In this document: positions 54,650 to 63,948 of the stretch, one piece after another
Layout of the letters: every line of letters begins with the position of its first letter
Numbering within the stretch: the first letter of the stretch is position 1
Assembly: GCA_963844565.1 (NCBI GenBank)
Contig: CAWJON010000002.1
Span: 1,116,001 to 1,180,000 of the forward strand
Length of the DNA stretch: 64,000 nt
Source of the DNA: JAFEDN01 sp963844565
GTDB taxonomy: Bacteria; Pseudomonadota; Gammaproteobacteria; Coxiellales; Coxiellaceae
Direction of reading: 5' to 3'
Program-made: the position numbers and the translations under genes
Notes under the pieces: model-generated
What the model saw: the letters and a program-made list of their open reading frames with translations, nothing else
Told to the model about the DNA's origin: nothing
Databases searched by the model: none

Positions 54650-55417
54650 TCAAAGGGGTACGGAAAGGTCAGTCATACGTTTTTGATATCTATCCAAAAT
54701 TCCTTCAATATCCTCCCCAAAATAAACAATATGACCCTTTTCAAGCCATAAAATCTTATTGCAAAATTTCTTAATAATTTCATTTGAATGGGAGGATAAA
54801 ACCAATATTTTAGAATCAGAGATTAATTTATTTAAACGAGCCTGTGCTTTTTCCAAAAAGCGGGCATCGCCTACACCAACAACTTCATCGATCAACAGAA
54901 TTTCAGGGACCATCGTTGTTGCAATACCAAAGGCCAAACGAAGGTTCATACCTGAAGAATAGGTTTTGATCGGCATAGATAAAAAATGACCCAATTCGGT
55001 AAATTCTTCAATCTCACGAACCACTTCTTTTATTTTTTTGGAATTGAATCCGTGTAATAAACATTTCAATTGAATATTTTCATATCCAGTCGAATAGGGA
55101 TTCATACCTACATTAATTCCCAACAATGGCGAGATGTCGCCATCGAGATGTATTTTTCCGTTAGAAGGATGGTAGATACCAGCTAAAACTTTTAATAAAG
55201 TACTCTTTCCTGCACCGTTATTTCCAATCAAACCTAATCGATCTCCATCGCGAAGTTCAAAACTTATTTCCTTTAAAGCATCGATATAGGTGATTCTTTC
55301 AGGTTTACTTTGAGCTCTCCTGGATAAAATATTGAAAACAGAGGTTTTTAAAGACCGTGTGTAAGCTCCTAATAAAGGATAATTGAGGTCAATTTTTTCT
55401 AATATAATCGATGACAT
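54650..55417 (-). CDS. Polysaccharide ABC exporter ATPase (Wzt/KpsT-like)
   Basis: A 255-residue ATPase that would power export of an O-antigen or capsule. Walker A is GNNGAGKST, the signature is TYSSGMNLRLAFGIA and Walker B is EILLIDEVVGVGD, all typical of the Wzt/TagH branch. There is no C-terminal carbohydrate-binding domain, so chain export may not depend on an end-cap. The ATG at 55415-55417 overlaps the permease end by a few bases; a start four codons upstream is possible. The last codons abut a palindromic repeat. Confidence 0.88.
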   Translation of the reverse strand: MSSIILEKIDLNYPLLGAYTRSLKTSVFNILSRRAQSKPERITYIDALKEISFELRDGDRLGLIGNNGAGKSTLLKVLAGIYHPSNGKIHLDGDISPLLGINVGMNPYSTGYENIQLKCLLHGFNSKKIKEVVREIEEFTELGHFLSMPIKTYSSGMNLRLAFGIATTMVPEILLIDEVVGVGDARFLEKAQARLNKLISDSKILVLSSHSNEIIKKFCNKILWLEKGHIVYFGEDIEGILDRYQKRMTDLSVPL

Positions 55418-55419
55418 AA

Positions 55420-56214
55420 TTATAACCAAAAAGGGATTTTTCTAAAATTATGGGAGAAAATGTAGAAAGCTATCATCGAGGTAATAATCGTAAAGATTAA
55501 ACAATAAAACACTGAACTTAATTGGGGAACCTGTCCTAATAAAGGGGTACGGATTAAATCTAAAAAATAACTGATAGGATTAACCTTGATAATTAAAGAA
55601 TTAACGCCCACTAAACTGGCTTTCCAGGTGACGGGAGATACAAAAAACGCCACAGTAATCATAGCGCCAATGATTGGAGGCAAATCTCTAAAGCGAGTTC
55701 CCAATAAGCTAATAATGACGCTAATAGCGGCTAGGTTAACAGTTACCAAAATAAATCCAGGGATAGCTAGCAATAAGTAACCATTTATCGGCATTTTGAA
55801 AAAAATTACCACCAAAACATAAACGATTAAATTATGCAAAAAAACTAAAATATTTCTCCAAATCATCCTTAAAATGTACATAAAATAAGGAAGACGCATC
55901 CCAACAATAAATTCCTTAGAACTGGTAAAGGTATCGGTACTATCGGTAATAATTGAGGAAATATAATTCCAAATCAAGATTCCAGTGGTTAAAAATGGTA
56001 TATATTCTGCAATCGGCTGTTTAAAAATTCGACTGTAGACTAAGCTCAAAGCACCGATAAAAATCATCATGGTGATGGTTATCCACAAGGGGCCCAAAAT
56101 TGACCCACGATAGCGAATTTTTATATCGCTTCTACCTAAAAATAACCAGAGCTTATAGGCTTGGAGAGTACTGATTAAGTCTTTATAGGCATATTTGTAA
56201 ACCTGAGATTGCAT
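55420..56214 (-). CDS. Polysaccharide ABC exporter permease (Wzm/KpsM-like)
   Basis: An inner-membrane permease of the ABC-2 type, about 264 residues with six hydrophobic helices. The KLWLFLGRSDIKIRYRGSILG start and PVTWKASLVG region are typical of O-antigen exporters. The ATG at 56212-56214 is preferred; a TTG at 56301 would add 29 residues and is less usual. It pairs with the ATPase downstream. Confidence 0.87.
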   Translation of the reverse strand: MQSQVYKYAYKDLISTLQAYKLWLFLGRSDIKIRYRGSILGPLWITITMMIFIGALSLVYSRIFKQPIAEYIPFLTTGILIWNYISSIITDSTDTFTSSKEFIVGMRLPYFMYILRMIWRNILVFLHNLIVYVLVVIFFKMPINGYLLLAIPGFILVTVNLAAISVIISLLGTRFRDLPPIIGAMITVAFFVSPVTWKASLVGVNSLIIKVNPISYFLDLIRTPLLGQVPQLSSVFYCLIFTIITSMIAFYIFSHNFRKIPFWL

Positions 56215-56329
56215 ACGGTGAGTTATTCCAATATAACGAAACTTGTTTTTAAAACAGTAAATTAAATCATAAAAATATATTTCTAACAAGACATCGCTCA
56301 ATGGTAATGAATCGGTTAAAATTGAGAAA

Positions 56330-57439
56330 ATGAAAGTTCTTAATATTTATAAAAGCTATTATCCCTACTCGATTGGAGGAGTTGAAAAACATATTGAGAA
56401 CTTATCGAATTTGCTTCATGCACATAATGTACAAAATGACATTCTAACTACTTCGAAAGAAAAAATATTCTCAGTACAGCAAGTAGGGAAAAGCCGAGTT
56501 TATTATTTCCCAAGCTCCATCGAAATTGCCTCATGCCCGATGAGTTGGGAATTACTCAAACAATTTCGAAGCATTGCCACTCAATATGATATTTTGCATT
56601 TTCACTTTCCTTGGCCATTTGCTGATTTGTTGCTTGCCCTCTGTAGAGTACAAAAACCAATAATCGTTTATTATCATTCAGATATTATCCGTCAAAAATG
56701 GCTAAATATTTTTTATCAACCTCTTATGCATCATTTTTTGAAAAAAGCCGATCTTATCTTAACTAGCTCCGAAAATTATTTAAATTCCAGTTTAGTACTT
56801 CAACGCTATCAGCATAAAACGAAAGTTATCCCATTCGGTTTAAATATCCAAAACTATCCATCAGTTAACCAAGTTGAGATAAACGAATGGCGTCAACGCG
56901 TTGGATCAAACTTCTTTTTATTTGTAGGCGTTTTACGTTATTACAAAGGATTAAACTATCTTCTAGAGGCAGTAGAGGGAACTAATATTGAAATCGTCAT
57001 CGCTGGATCCGGCCCCGAAGAATTAGCGCTAAAGAAATTAAAAAACGAAAAGAAATTAGAAAATGTTACCTTTGTTGGGAAAATAAGTGAAAAAGATAAG
57101 TTGGCTTTATATCAATTATGTAAAGCATCAATTTTTCCATCACACTTACGAACAGAAGCTTTTTGTATCAGTATTTTGGAAAGCCTAATGCTGGAAAAAC
57201 CCATTATTTCTACCGAGCTGGGCACAGGGACCTCTTTTGTTAACACAAATGGAATTTCAGGTCTAGTGGTGCCACCTGCTGATTCCGCAGCGCTCAAAAA
57301 GGCTATGCTAATGCTATTGAACGATTCAACACTGTATGAAAATTTAAAAAGGGGCACAAAAATACACTATCAACAGCATTTTACCGCTGAAAAAATGAGA
57401 GATAGTTATTTACAGATCATAAAAAACTACTCTAAATGA
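56330..57439 (+). CDS. Glycosyltransferase, GT4 family
   Basis: A 369-residue GT-B fold enzyme, the only plus-strand gene of the locus. The start KSYYPYSIGGVEKHIENL and the C-terminal EAFCISILESLMLEKPII (donor-binding EX7E motif) mark GT4 retaining transferases. YYHSDIIRQ and FVGVLRYYKGLNYLLEA are also typical of GT4. Sugar donor and acceptor are unknown. It converges on gmd, overlapping by 13 bases. Confidence 0.88.
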   Translation: MKVLNIYKSYYPYSIGGVEKHIENLSNLLHAHNVQNDILTTSKEKIFSVQQVGKSRVYYFPSSIEIASCPMSWELLKQFRSIATQYDILHFHFPWPFADLLLALCRVQKPIIVYYHSDIIRQKWLNIFYQPLMHHFLKKADLILTSSENYLNSSLVLQRYQHKTKVIPFGLNIQNYPSVNQVEINEWRQRVGSNFFLFVGVLRYYKGLNYLLEAVEGTNIEIVIAGSGPEELALKKLKNEKKLENVTFVGKISEKDKLALYQLCKASIFPSHLRTEAFCISILESLMLEKPIISTELGTGTSFVNTNGISGLVVPPADSAALKKAMLMLLNDSTLYENLKRGTKIHYQQHFTAEKMRDSYLQIIKNYSK

Positions 57440-58473
57440 ACACACTCTCTAACTAAAGAATTCCTATGCATATCAGCCTTAATCATTAAGGCACAAAGCT
57501 GCTCCAACGAAGTTTTTGGCTCCCAACCCAGCTGATTTTTGGCTTTTCCATAGTCCCCAATTAATAGATCAACTTCAGCCGGACGATAATATTTTGGATC
57601 AATCTCGACAATTATCTTTCCGGTTTTGGCATCGATTCCTTTTTCATTCTCATTTTTCCCTTGCCAGACGATCTCAATATCAACAGCTTTGCAAGTAGTT
57701 TCTACAAAATAGCGGACTGTTTCGGTACGGTTTGTTGCCAACACATAGTCTTCGGCAAGGGGCGCCTGCAGCATAAGATACATCCCTTCTACAAAGTCTT
57801 TGGCATATCCCCAATCGCGTTTAGAATCCAAATTACCTAATTTTAAGCAATTTAATTGCCCATACTTAATTTTTGCAATACCATCGGTAATTTTTCGAGT
57901 AACAAATTCTATACCCCGCAATGGCGATTCATGGTTAAATAAAATCCCACTACAAGCAAATAATTGGTAGGATTCGCGATAATTAATCGTTGTCCAATGT
58001 GCAAATTGTTTAGCAACACCGTAGGGACTACGTGGATAAAAAGGCGTTTTTTCATTTTGTGGGATAGCTTGTACTTTTCCAAACATTTCAGAGGTTGAAG
58101 CTTGATAAAAACGTATCTTTGGATTAAGAATACGAATCGCTTCCAACAGATGAAGAACACTGAGTCCGGTAATTTGAGCGGTAGTAAGTGGTTGCTCAAA
58201 AGAAACACCCACAAAGCTTTGAGCGGCTAAATTGTAAATTTCATCTGGCTGTATTTTACTTAGCAAGCGAAGATTAGATGAACAATCAGTCAAATCATAC
58301 TCGACCAACTTTAAATTGGGATGATTTAAAGCATCTAATTCTTTAAGCCGCCAAAAACTTGAAGAACTCGTTCTGCGATGTGCGCCATAAACTATATAAT
58401 TTTTTTCTAATAAAAATTTTGCTAAATAAGCACCATCTTGACCGGTAACCCCGGTTATTAAAGCTTTTTTCAT
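57427..58473 (-). CDS. gmd: GDP-mannose 4,6-dehydratase
   Basis: Converts GDP-mannose to GDP-4-keto-6-deoxymannose. The 348-residue SDR has GVTGQDGAYLA, STSEMFGKVQ, YGVAK (catalytic Tyr-Lys) and the signature YYRPAEVDLLIGD near the C terminus. GDP-mannose would come from the manC-like gene 3 kb away. No fcl (epimerase/reductase) or rmd was seen in the window, so the final sugar is unknown. Confidence 0.93.
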   Translation of the reverse strand: MKKALITGVTGQDGAYLAKFLLEKNYIVYGAHRRTSSSSFWRLKELDALNHPNLKLVEYDLTDCSSNLRLLSKIQPDEIYNLAAQSFVGVSFEQPLTTAQITGLSVLHLLEAIRILNPKIRFYQASTSEMFGKVQAIPQNEKTPFYPRSPYGVAKQFAHWTTINYRESYQLFACSGILFNHESPLRGIEFVTRKITDGIAKIKYGQLNCLKLGNLDSKRDWGYAKDFVEGMYLMLQAPLAEDYVLATNRTETVRYFVETTCKAVDIEIVWQGKNENEKGIDAKTGKIIVEIDPKYYRPAEVDLLIGDYGKAKNQLGWEPKTSLEQLCALMIKADMHRNSLVRECVHLE

Positions 58474-58504
58474 TCAGTTTCACCCTATGTAAATTAATTA
58501 GATC

Positions 58505-61042
58505 CTAAAGATCTATATGGGAATTATATACAGCACATTCAGCAATTTGACTCAATTCTTTGTCACTAAGTTTTGCTGAAGATAGAACTTCCCCAAGATC
58601 TTTTAGTAAAATATTCCTATCTCTTCCAGAATATTCGATAGTAAATTCTTCTATAGCACTTGCATATTGAGCCGCAATCTCGAGAGGATCATGGAAATGT
58701 TTAATATAGTGATAAGCATTACTTGCAATGGTTGAACACATTTCAGGATTATCATAAAGATATTCGAATGCACGTGTAACTTCCTCGGCTGAGGGATTTT
58801 CAGAAATTTTAAATAAAACATTGTCAGGATATTCTTGAAAAGTTGCATAATCGTTAACTATAACTGCAAGTTTTGCAGACATGCAATCTAACAAAGCACC
58901 CGAAGTTTCACCTCGAGTTCGAGTACGCAACTGCACGGCAAATGCCGCTGCATTTAAATACTTATTGTAATCTTCAATTGAAGCCATGTCAGTAAATAAA
59001 ACATTTTTTAAATTAAAATTTTTCACTTTTTTCTTTAAAATTTTTGCATAATTATGACCTTCCGGACCCACAAATATTAACTTAACCTCCGGAATTTTAG
59101 CTAATTTACTATTAATAAACGCATCTAGAACCAACTCATTTAGTTTAGAAGGAATAAGATTGCCAAAGCTACAAATAAGAAAATCATTTTTATCTAAATT
59201 TAATTGTTTTAACGCAATAATTTTGTAATCATTTAGCAATATTTTAACATTTCTTAAATGAGGAATTGTTCTTGTGGATATTCTTATGTCGTTATTGTAG
59301 AATTTTTTTAATAATACAAGATTAAAATTAGAATGAAAAACAATTCCTTTTGCCGATTCAAGCACAAACCGATTGACTGGAAAATTTTTTTTAATCTCTT
59401 CAATTGACTTCTGAGTAATCATATCCTTTCCATGAGATTGAAAAACTAACTCTAGAAAAGAAGCATCTTCCATGCATTTTAAATGCAAGGAATCACCCAA
59501 GAAAAAATCATGCATAACGACAATACCCGAATATTTTTTCAAGAATTCATACATGTAAAAATGAAAATGAGAATTTCCAACTTGATAAATTATTGCATGG
59601 TATTGCTCAAACCGTTCATGAAATTTTTCGCAACTAAAAACATTAAAACAATTTTTTGAATAATTTGTTACTATAGATTGATCGCTAACGTAAACATCAA
59701 TATCATAATATTTTTTTAAATAAGGCAGAAGCTCATCACTGTAGCTTGCAATGCCACTTGGTTGTGGAAGCATCGGTGAAAAATAAGCAATTTTTTTTCC
59801 AAAAATAAATTTATTTACGCTAAAAGAAGAGGTCGTTTTTTTTCGATCCAACATTTCTTTGAATGCCGCATGGGCTAATTTAGCAGAAATTTCCCAACTA
59901 AAATCCTTTGCTCGCTCTAGACCATGTCTGCTTAATATATTTCTATAATTTTCATCAGTTAATCCCCGGTGTAAAGCCGCAGCAATATCCTCTGTTTTTT
60001 TCTCATTAAAAAGTGCTGGTTCAAAATTTATAATTTCCGGGATACTTGAAACATTTGAACCAATAGCAGGAGCGCCGCAGCTCATTGCTTCTAAAACTGG
60101 TAACCCAAAACCCTCATAAAGAGATGGAAAAACAAAAAGGGTGCATAAATTATAAAAATAGACCAAGTCCTCGTCCGAAACATAACCAGTCATCAATACT
60201 TCTTGCTCGGCTAAATTACAGCAGCGAGCATCCCGCAAAATTTCTATTTTTTGATCAGGTCTACAAGCACAAACAATTACTAATTGATAATCTTTTCTTA
60301 TTGAATACTCAATCTGAGAATAGGCTTCAACCAAGCCTTTGATATTTTTACGAAAATCAAGTCCACCCGTGTAAAGAACAAATTTTTCTTTTAAACCATA
60401 TTTTTTTAAGAAATGTAATTTGTCATTTCCATTAATAGCTATCGGCTTAAAAAAGTCATCCACGGCGCCTGAAATATTAAAAATATTTTCTGGTTTAAAA
60501 TTGAGGTACTTAATAGTATCCTGTCGAGACGCTTCAGAAATTGCCAATAATAAATCAAATTTTTTCAATAAATCCACTCTAGAAAAATAATTTGGTCTTT
60601 CTTTAACAAGATCTATACCTTTGAAATAATGATCAGAAAAAATCAAAGGAATTAAATCGTATACGGTAGCTGATTTGATTAAAGGCATGTTAAAAATTGA
60701 TTCGGGAATAACGGCAGATACAGAATTTTCAAATACGCTTGCTATATGTAAGACGTTTGCCTGAATATGTGAATAATGATACTGGACTAACTTTTCTGAA
60801 ATTTTTTCGGAACCTCGAAAAAAATCAGGCTGGTAAAAAAAATGACTGAATGAAACGGATGAATTTTTAAATTCATCCTTAATTTTTTTGATTGAGTCAG
60901 GGTATAATGCATTAAGGACGATCCACAAATCTATCTCGTTAAAATTTTTAAGTGCCTTCATTAAATTTAAAGAGTAACGACCTACTCCTCTTTTGGCCGA
61001 GCTAAGTGTTTGTGCAGCTTGTAAATCGACTAACAATTTCAT
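58505..61042 (-). CDS. Two-domain glycosyltransferase (GT4-GT4)
   Basis: An 845-residue protein with two GT-B modules in one chain. The first (about 1-400) has RGVGRYSLNLMKAL and YEGFGLPVLEAMSCGAP. The second (about 415-845) begins IAYFSPMLPQPSGIASYSDE and has the equivalent TRGETSGALLDCMSAKLAV. Such tandem transferases add consecutive sugars to O-antigen or capsule chains. Donors unknown. Its start overlaps the stop codon of the upstream 177-residue gene. Confidence 0.87.
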   Translation of the reverse strand: MKLLVDLQAAQTLSSAKRGVGRYSLNLMKALKNFNEIDLWIVLNALYPDSIKKIKDEFKNSSVSFSHFFYQPDFFRGSEKISEKLVQYHYSHIQANVLHIASVFENSVSAVIPESIFNMPLIKSATVYDLIPLIFSDHYFKGIDLVKERPNYFSRVDLLKKFDLLLAISEASRQDTIKYLNFKPENIFNISGAVDDFFKPIAINGNDKLHFLKKYGLKEKFVLYTGGLDFRKNIKGLVEAYSQIEYSIRKDYQLVIVCACRPDQKIEILRDARCCNLAEQEVLMTGYVSDEDLVYFYNLCTLFVFPSLYEGFGLPVLEAMSCGAPAIGSNVSSIPEIINFEPALFNEKKTEDIAAALHRGLTDENYRNILSRHGLERAKDFSWEISAKLAHAAFKEMLDRKKTTSSFSVNKFIFGKKIAYFSPMLPQPSGIASYSDELLPYLKKYYDIDVYVSDQSIVTNYSKNCFNVFSCEKFHERFEQYHAIIYQVGNSHFHFYMYEFLKKYSGIVVMHDFFLGDSLHLKCMEDASFLELVFQSHGKDMITQKSIEEIKKNFPVNRFVLESAKGIVFHSNFNLVLLKKFYNNDIRISTRTIPHLRNVKILLNDYKIIALKQLNLDKNDFLICSFGNLIPSKLNELVLDAFINSKLAKIPEVKLIFVGPEGHNYAKILKKKVKNFNLKNVLFTDMASIEDYNKYLNAAAFAVQLRTRTRGETSGALLDCMSAKLAVIVNDYATFQEYPDNVLFKISENPSAEEVTRAFEYLYDNPEMCSTIASNAYHYIKHFHDPLEIAAQYASAIEEFTIEYSGRDRNILLKDLGEVLSSAKLSDKELSQIAECAVYNSHIDL

Positions 61043-61572
61043 TTGGAATTTTTTCCGGCTATTTGCAATTTTAGATCATTTAAAAAGTCATTAATTTCAT
61101 CCTGAAGTTCTGCATTTCTTCTAAATTTTAATGCAAAATCTAAGTCTAAATGGTGCCCATTGATGATTTTAAAGAATTTTAACAAAAATTTTGAGAATCT
61201 TGGAAATTTAAAATATACTTTTTTTGCTAGTTTCATTAACAAAGGATATTGACTTAAAAGTGTAAAGATCGATAAATTTCCGGCAATCCCATTATAATTT
61301 TTCGTATACTTTTTGGCCAAATTCGGATACTTTAATTTAAAATATTTTAATAATTTTTTTACAAAATAAATTTTAATAATCGCTCGAAAAATTATTGTTA
61401 ATAACAGAGAGGAGAAAAATTTAACGAAAAAAAATAATTTTACAAATACTTCAAAGATGGCTTTTAATTTCCTAGTTAACTTCCACAGTATAACTGAATT
61501 AATTTGATCAGATTGTTTTTTCATGCGCTCAAAATCAGCCTTATTCTCCATTTTAGACATAACTTTTCTCAT
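61039..61572 (-). CDS. Unknown basic protein of the polysaccharide locus
   Basis: A protein of up to 177 residues, very Lys- and Phe-rich, with a hydrophobic segment near 45-68 (VKLFFFVKFFSSLLLTIIF) that may anchor it in the membrane. The remainder is predicted helical with many aromatic-basic stretches (LKYFKLKYPNLAKKY). No family recognised. The initiator may be any of the ATGs within the first eight codons. It is coupled by overlaps to manC upstream and the two-domain glycosyltransferase downstream, so it likely serves chain assembly. Confidence 0.55.
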   Translation of the reverse strand: MRKVMSKMENKADFERMKKQSDQINSVILWKLTRKLKAIFEVFVKLFFFVKFFSSLLLTIIFRAIIKIYFVKKLLKYFKLKYPNLAKKYTKNYNGIAGNLSIFTLLSQYPLLMKLAKKVYFKFPRFSKFLLKFFKIINGHHLDLDFALKFRRNAELQDEINDFLNDLKLQIAGKNSK

Positions 61573-62962
61573 CGATCATTTTTTTCTCAGAAATTGATTT
61601 TTGGCTGATAAATTGCAGCTCAATTAAATATAAGTTTTCATCTCCTAAGTTAGATAATAAATATGTGTTATCATTTTTTAAAGAATAAGCCAAGTGATTT
61701 ATAAATTGGACTTTTTGGCTTGTATTCCAAATTTCCCCTTCTCCACTAATATGTACCCAATACGCATAAAAGCCATTGATACAAAACGAAATTTTTTTTT
61801 CCGGTTTTATAATTAACTGCCTTAATTGTAAAAAATCTGATTCCATTAGTACTTCATAGGAGCCCCAGTCATGATCTATTTTTTTATGATGGGTGGCTAA
61901 TTTTTTTTTATCCAGTTTTAATTGATTGACAATGTGTTTTACATGTTGCGAATGATCTTTTCCTACCACTAGCAAAGCATCTTCGGTACTAACAATAATT
62001 TGATCTTTTATACCAATGGCTGCTACAAAACGTTCGTCTGCTCGAATAAAACAATTATGTGTGTCTTCGGCAATCACGTTACCTTGAAGTACATTATGAC
62101 AGTTATCTTCTTTTCCTGCTTTTGCTACCGCTAGCCAACTGCCTAAATCACTCCATTCCGAGACTAAAGGCAACATGGCAACTTTATCAGATAGTTCCAT
62201 TACCGCATAATCTATAGAAACATTAGGACAATCCTTAAATATATTTTCCTCCAAAATAATAGAATCAGATTTTTTTTGTCCATCTAAATAGGATTTTTTA
62301 GATAAAATGTATATTTCGGGTTGTAAACGCTCTAACTCTTGTAGATATGTTCCTGACTGAAATAAAAACATACCGCTATTCCAATAAAACTGATCATTTG
62401 CGATAAAATCTTCTGCCGATTGAAGGTTTGGTTTTTCAATAAATCTTTTAATTCTAAAAGACTTTTCAATCTTCTTTTCACTGACCTCAATATACCCATA
62501 GCCAGTCTCAGGAGCGGTGGGCTTTATTCCAAACGTCACCAACCAACTTTTTTCCGCTACTTCTGCTGCTTCATGAACTGCATTAACAAAGACATTCTGA
62601 TCCTGAAACAAATGATCAGAAGGCATAACTAACAAATTTACGAAAGAATCCAATAAATCTTGTGCATAGAATGCCGCACAAGCTATAGCGGGCGCAGTAT
62701 TTCTTGCAGTAGGTTCCAAAATAAATTTTGCGTTATGAATACCTATTTCATGCAAATGCTCCAAACAAAGAAAATGATGTTGAATATTTGATACAATAAT
62801 AAATTGATCGGTTTCCGCTATTTGTTGTGCTCTTAGGATGGTTTGTTGGAACAATGAATGGGAGCCTGTCAAACGCAAAAACTGCTTAGGGAATGATTCT
62901 CGAGACATTGGCCATAACCGAACACCGGAACCTCCGGCTAATATGACTGGCATTATTTTCAA
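61553..62962 (-). CDS. manC: Mannose-1-phosphate guanylyltransferase with degenerate isomerase domain
   Basis: Makes GDP-mannose from mannose-1-phosphate and GTP. The 469-residue protein has the nucleotidyltransferase signature GGSGVRLWPMSRESFPKQF and the FIEKP motif. Its C-terminal cupin, which in bifunctional ManC/AlgA enzymes isomerises fructose-6-phosphate, has lost the metal site: the expected QMHHHRxEHW reads FCINGFYAYW here (about residues 387-400). It therefore probably lacks isomerase activity, and another enzyme must supply mannose-6-phosphate. It overlaps the 177-residue gene by 20 bases. Confidence 0.88.
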   Translation of the reverse strand: MKIMPVILAGGSGVRLWPMSRESFPKQFLRLTGSHSLFQQTILRAQQIAETDQFIIVSNIQHHFLCLEHLHEIGIHNAKFILEPTARNTAPAIACAAFYAQDLLDSFVNLLVMPSDHLFQDQNVFVNAVHEAAEVAEKSWLVTFGIKPTAPETGYGYIEVSEKKIEKSFRIKRFIEKPNLQSAEDFIANDQFYWNSGMFLFQSGTYLQELERLQPEIYILSKKSYLDGQKKSDSIILEENIFKDCPNVSIDYAVMELSDKVAMLPLVSEWSDLGSWLAVAKAGKEDNCHNVLQGNVIAEDTHNCFIRADERFVAAIGIKDQIIVSTEDALLVVGKDHSQHVKHIVNQLKLDKKKLATHHKKIDHDWGSYEVLMESDFLQLRQLIIKPEKKISFCINGFYAYWVHISGEGEIWNTSQKVQFINHLAYSLKNDNTYLLSNLGDENLYLIELQFISQKSISEKKMIDEKSYV

Positions 62963-63072
62963 TGGACAACCTCTTATGAAACTTAATATTTTAAAATATA
63001 CAGAAATGAGGCAATTTTAGGAACATTAAATCATAGAAAGAAAGTAGGTACAAATTTTTCTTAACAAAAAAA

Positions 63073-63948
63073 TTACTGCTTTGCTTTTTGACCATTCAAT
63101 AACCCGTCCATGAAAAATAAGTTTTCTTTTTCAAAGAGATGGGATATCCATTGATCAATTGGTTTAAATGTACATATCAAATCAGCATGCATCGTGCCTT
63201 GATTGAGTTGACAAAATCTTTCCAAAAATTTATCTTGAACCGTAAAAAGTCTTCGGTCTCCGCGATCAATAAAATAAAAATCACGATAAACTTCTTTTAA
63301 AAACTCCTTCATCCGATTAAAATTAGCACCTGCTTGTTGATAACCATAAGGCCAATATTCAAAAAATAGGTCTGGGTGACAAGATTGAATTAATTCAGCT
63401 CCTCCTTGGATTACGTACGGTTCGCAGCCTTGTGTATCTATTTTAATTAAGCTAACTACGGGACGATTGATTGAATTCCAAAAAACATCTAAGGTTGTGG
63501 TATTAACCACCATCTCATGTCTTTTTCCTCGCTCATTTTGGTCGAGAAATAGTCGATGATCGCCCATGTTGGTATCAGAAAGATAGAGCTTGGAATTTCC
63601 AATTCGATCATAAACAGCCAAATCAGAAATAATAATTGAATCTTCCAATCTGTTGATCTTAACATTTTTTTCTAAAATAGATCGATTTACTGGATCTGGC
63701 TCAAAAGCATATACTTTCCCTTTAGGTCCCAATTTGGAGGCCATTAATAAACTGTAATAGCCTATATTTGCCCCCACATCGATCACAATATCATCTTCCT
63801 TAATTTGATCTAAAAGTAACAGTGATTCAAATGGTTCATACTGATAATTAACCATGCCATTTAACCATATATCGTTTTTTGGATAATATAACTCGAACTT
63901 ATTTAAAAATAAGGCTTTATCTAGTTTTATATTTTCTACTTCGTCCAT
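63073..63948 (-). CDS. FkbM-family SAM-dependent methyltransferase
   Basis: A 291-residue methyltransferase. The FkbM pattern is clear: VIDVGANIGYYSLLMASKLG binds SAM, then AFEPDPVNRSILEKN and SLIKIDTQGCEPYVIQGG. Members methylate sugar hydroxyls in polysaccharides. The ATG at 63946-63948 with AGGTG about seven bases upstream is preferred; the frame stays open to the window edge (GTG at 63999), so a longer protein is possible. It lies 110 bases beyond manC in the same direction. Confidence 0.85.
   Translation of the reverse strand: MDEVENIKLDKALFLNKFELYYPKNDIWLNGMVNYQYEPFESLLLLDQIKEDDIVIDVGANIGYYSLLMASKLGPKGKVYAFEPDPVNRSILEKNVKINRLEDSIIISDLAVYDRIGNSKLYLSDTNMGDHRLFLDQNERGKRHEMVVNTTTLDVFWNSINRPVVSLIKIDTQGCEPYVIQGGAELIQSCHPDLFFEYWPYGYQQAGANFNRMKEFLKEVYRDFYFIDRGDRRLFTVQDKFLERFCQLNQGTMHADLICTFKPIDQWISHLFEKENLFFMDGLLNGQKAKQ

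Noticed and set aside
54574..54774. 66-codon plus-strand frame over the end of the wzt-like gene
   Set aside because: It reads the repeat and the antisense of the ATPase gene; its composition is not protein-like.
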